Positions 41,891 through 43,664 of a DNA stretch of 43,664 nt are shown here, piece after piece (positions within the stretch are counted from its first letter, which is position 1; every line of letters starts with the position of its first letter). Below the pieces are notes generated by a model. That model had not been told where the DNA came from, ran no database searches, and was given only the letters and a program-made list of their open reading frames with translations. This DNA comes from Phlegmacium glaucopus (taxonomy: Eukaryota > Basidiomycota > Agaricomycetes > Agaricales > Cortinariaceae). Where the stretch lies: contig MU130013.1 in the NCBI GenBank assembly GCA_015039465.1, forward strand, positions 179,866 to 223,529, read 5' to 3'. Position numbers and translations under genes: made by a program.

Positions 41891-43664
41891 ATCCAACCAC
41901 ATCCCATCAAAACATACCTAATTTGGACGAAAACGGACCAAAGTGGGGAGAGGTGTTGGAGTAGTCGTAACAGTAGACCTGGTTTCATGTGGTTAACGAC
42001 TAGAAGGTTTACTTGCCCTTCAGCCATTTGTCACCCAAAAAGTCGTACGTACTGTTTAAGTTTCTATACTATCGTCGAAAGTTGACTAGGTTACATCGCA
42101 CGTAGGTTCATGCTTTTCTAGAACTAGCTAAACCAGTAGTGCTTCACGAAGATTTCTTCGTGACACTTAAGTGATATTTAGTAACAAACACAACAATATA
42201 TTTGTGGTTGGTCTCTCGTTACCTGGTCAGAAATTCAGTTTTCGGAGGGACAACAAGTAAATCCTTTCCACATTGGAACTGAACATTGTGTGTCTCTATC
42301 CCTCGTTCTCATCTCCACTCCTGTTCCTACTCCTACTTATCTCTCCCACTTCTCAGAAGTCATTCTGATATCGTCAACTGTCACCCAACTGTCATTTCCT
42401 GACTTTTTCGCTTGAGTCTCCCCAATTCCTTCTCCTACTCCTTCTTATTCTCCCTCAGAAGTCGTTCTGATATCATTAACTGTCACCCCTATCTAACTGT
42501 CAATTTCCCGTCTTTTTCGCTTGAACTCCCTCCTTAAGTGACCTTAAGGTGACTCTACTACTTTCAACCCCTCATTCTTACTTAACTTTATCTTGATGGA
42601 TAGGACCATGTTTTCTCGTCATGAATATGGGATTTCTACTCCGATACATCTTGTTATCTTTTCTTTCTTTCATGCGTGACAGTTTCCTTCTTTCTACTTC
42701 TCTCCTGTCGACGCTCTTCTTTTCTTGTTACCTTTTCTTCTTCCTTGTTGGTTTTTTTAGACATTTCACAGTTTCACGCTCTCTTTTCTTTTCTTCCGTC
42801 ACATGTATCAGGTTATCGTTTTTATATGGTTGAGGTATCCGCACACCAGTACAGTTTTTACACTTTCCAGGACTCAGTTGTGAACTTTCCGCGTCGGCAC
42901 AAGGGCTCTTTTGTGATGAACGGGTACTAGGGTACAGCGCGTCGGAACTATTGTGAACTGTGTGACGCTCTTATTAGGAGACGACGACTAAGTAGACGTT
43001 AAGGACGAATCAGCACTAGGAGGACCTGAAGGATTTAACAGTATTTCTCCCACCCTTCCGAAGTCCATGGTGCACTTCCTACCGAAACCGTCACTTACTA
43101 TTCTATTCTCCATCTATTCACTCCTATCCCCTGATTCACTCTAGGTCCTCGCTCCATACCGTTCTATCTATCGACTCCCTTTTTGAACACCCAGGTATCG
43201 GTGTTGTTGTTACTGTTTCGGAAAATGTATTACCCTCTACATCGACTACGTAGGTATTTGCCCGGCAAGAACTTTACTACCCGGTATCTATGCTAGTTTG
43301 CGCTCGGCTACTGGCTACGCTTATCATCTAACTAGCGAAACGACATAGTGATCGGTTCCTTGTTTACCTACCATCTACAATTCCTCGTACAGTTATCACA
43401 TTTACTACCTCTCGTATCACCTTCTGTAACTCTCATACTACTCGTTACTCCTACAATAGCAACTTGCTTACCAAAACAACTGGTCCTTGCGCTAAGTCCC
43501 GGCGAAGGTTTTATCCATTAGTTTAAGTTTCAGGCGAATAAAAGTACTACCGCTGAAAATTCGAAAGAAGAGTGCGATGGTTAGTCATAACCACGCGCTG
43601 TTGCCCCAGCCATTTTTTTAAATTCCGTAAAACTGGATGGGGGGGGAGGAAGGTTTTTCCCATA
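41891..43664. repeat. mirror-order (reversed, uncomplemented) repeat R1 and Helitron sequence
   Basis: Read 3' to 5' without complementing, 43603 down to about 42180 matches 5151-6470 of this window at high identity: line after line agrees, for example the reversed text CCAATACTGATTGGTAGCG, GCCATCATGAAAATAAGCGG, CCTGAATCGCGTTCCTGG and CTGTTGTGTGTTACAAG-type blocks. An extra duplication of about 120 bp lies at reversed 42290-42530. Neither the plus strand as given nor its reverse complement matches the repeat. The open frames listed by direct translation here (for example 42621-42930) are therefore meaningless. Confidence 0.9.
41925..42115. pseudogene. Helitron RepHel helicase C-terminal fragment, in mirror order
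   Basis: Translating the reversed (not complemented) sequence from 42111 downward gives YLDARYIGSVESCYHIFEF, then VMHAEKPTVYRLPVHLED, then QQLVYFGPDDNADEVVERG. These are the characteristic C-terminal motifs of Helitron helicases, the rolling-circle transposon replication protein with a Rep nuclease and a Pif1-like helicase. Neither conventional strand encodes this. Only a fragment is present, and the reading decays after ETRQKQ. Confidence 0.75.

Noticed and set aside
42621..42930. Phe/Ser-rich open frames near the window end
   Set aside because: The sequence is in mirror order, so direct translation has no meaning.

Overview
The window looks like transposon-dense intergenic DNA from a filamentous basidiomycete, most likely an Agaricomycete. 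The evidence is spliceosomal introns of about 45-63 nt, two gene families I recognise from mushroom genomes (a WD40-like protein and a large family ending in a WTEWDE-type domain), a Ty3/gypsy gag remnant and several hAT-type elements. I found no rRNA, convincing tRNA, CRISPR array or bacterial-type operon. Real coding content is small, and most open frames are shadows of repeats.

Layout. 1-2953: an LTR abutting a hAT transposase gene whose nine visible exons are all open but whose 5' end is missing. 3520-6571: a 356-bp foldback MITE, an LTR, then a two-exon coiled-coil/six-cysteine gene with its downstream repeat. 6572-13065: an LTR that received a second LTR, followed by a 4.3-kb hAT-type element (8568-12862) with an 8-bp target duplication. 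That element carries a broken piece of a host EXO70 gene and has itself received two solo LTRs. 13066-18150: a decayed gypsy gag with its LTR, riddled with MITEs. 18548-33380: a region built from an unusual family of elements (here called C5 elements). They share a CTTTAC..TCCCCCAC terminus, have subterminal arms made of a short reiterated word that differs from copy to copy, and have shared cores. 33752-40832: a host-gene island with a WD40-like gene and a mushroom-specific gene, both broken by indels and the second also split by a solo LTR. 41891-43664: a stretch that makes sense only when read backwards without complementing.

Two points concern the sequence itself. First, 20440-25541 and 25642-30743 are the same 5.1 kb, separated by exactly 100 N. 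This has the geometry of two overlapping contig ends that were not merged, so the apparent tandem duplication is probably false. Second, the last 1.8 kb matches the 5151-6470 repeat, and a Helitron helicase C-terminus, in reversed (not reverse-complement) order. No known DNA process makes this, so a handling error or artificial insertion must be excluded first.

The strongest biological observations are these. (a) The word-arm C5 family keeps homologous cores while both arms switch together to a different palindromic word. (b) Three LTR families each insert with a 4-bp duplication that in all five clear cases is a CG-centred palindrome (CCGG, GCGC, CCGG, ACGT, GCGC). (c) A Pack-type hAT element carries the C-terminal part of EXO70 with introns retained.
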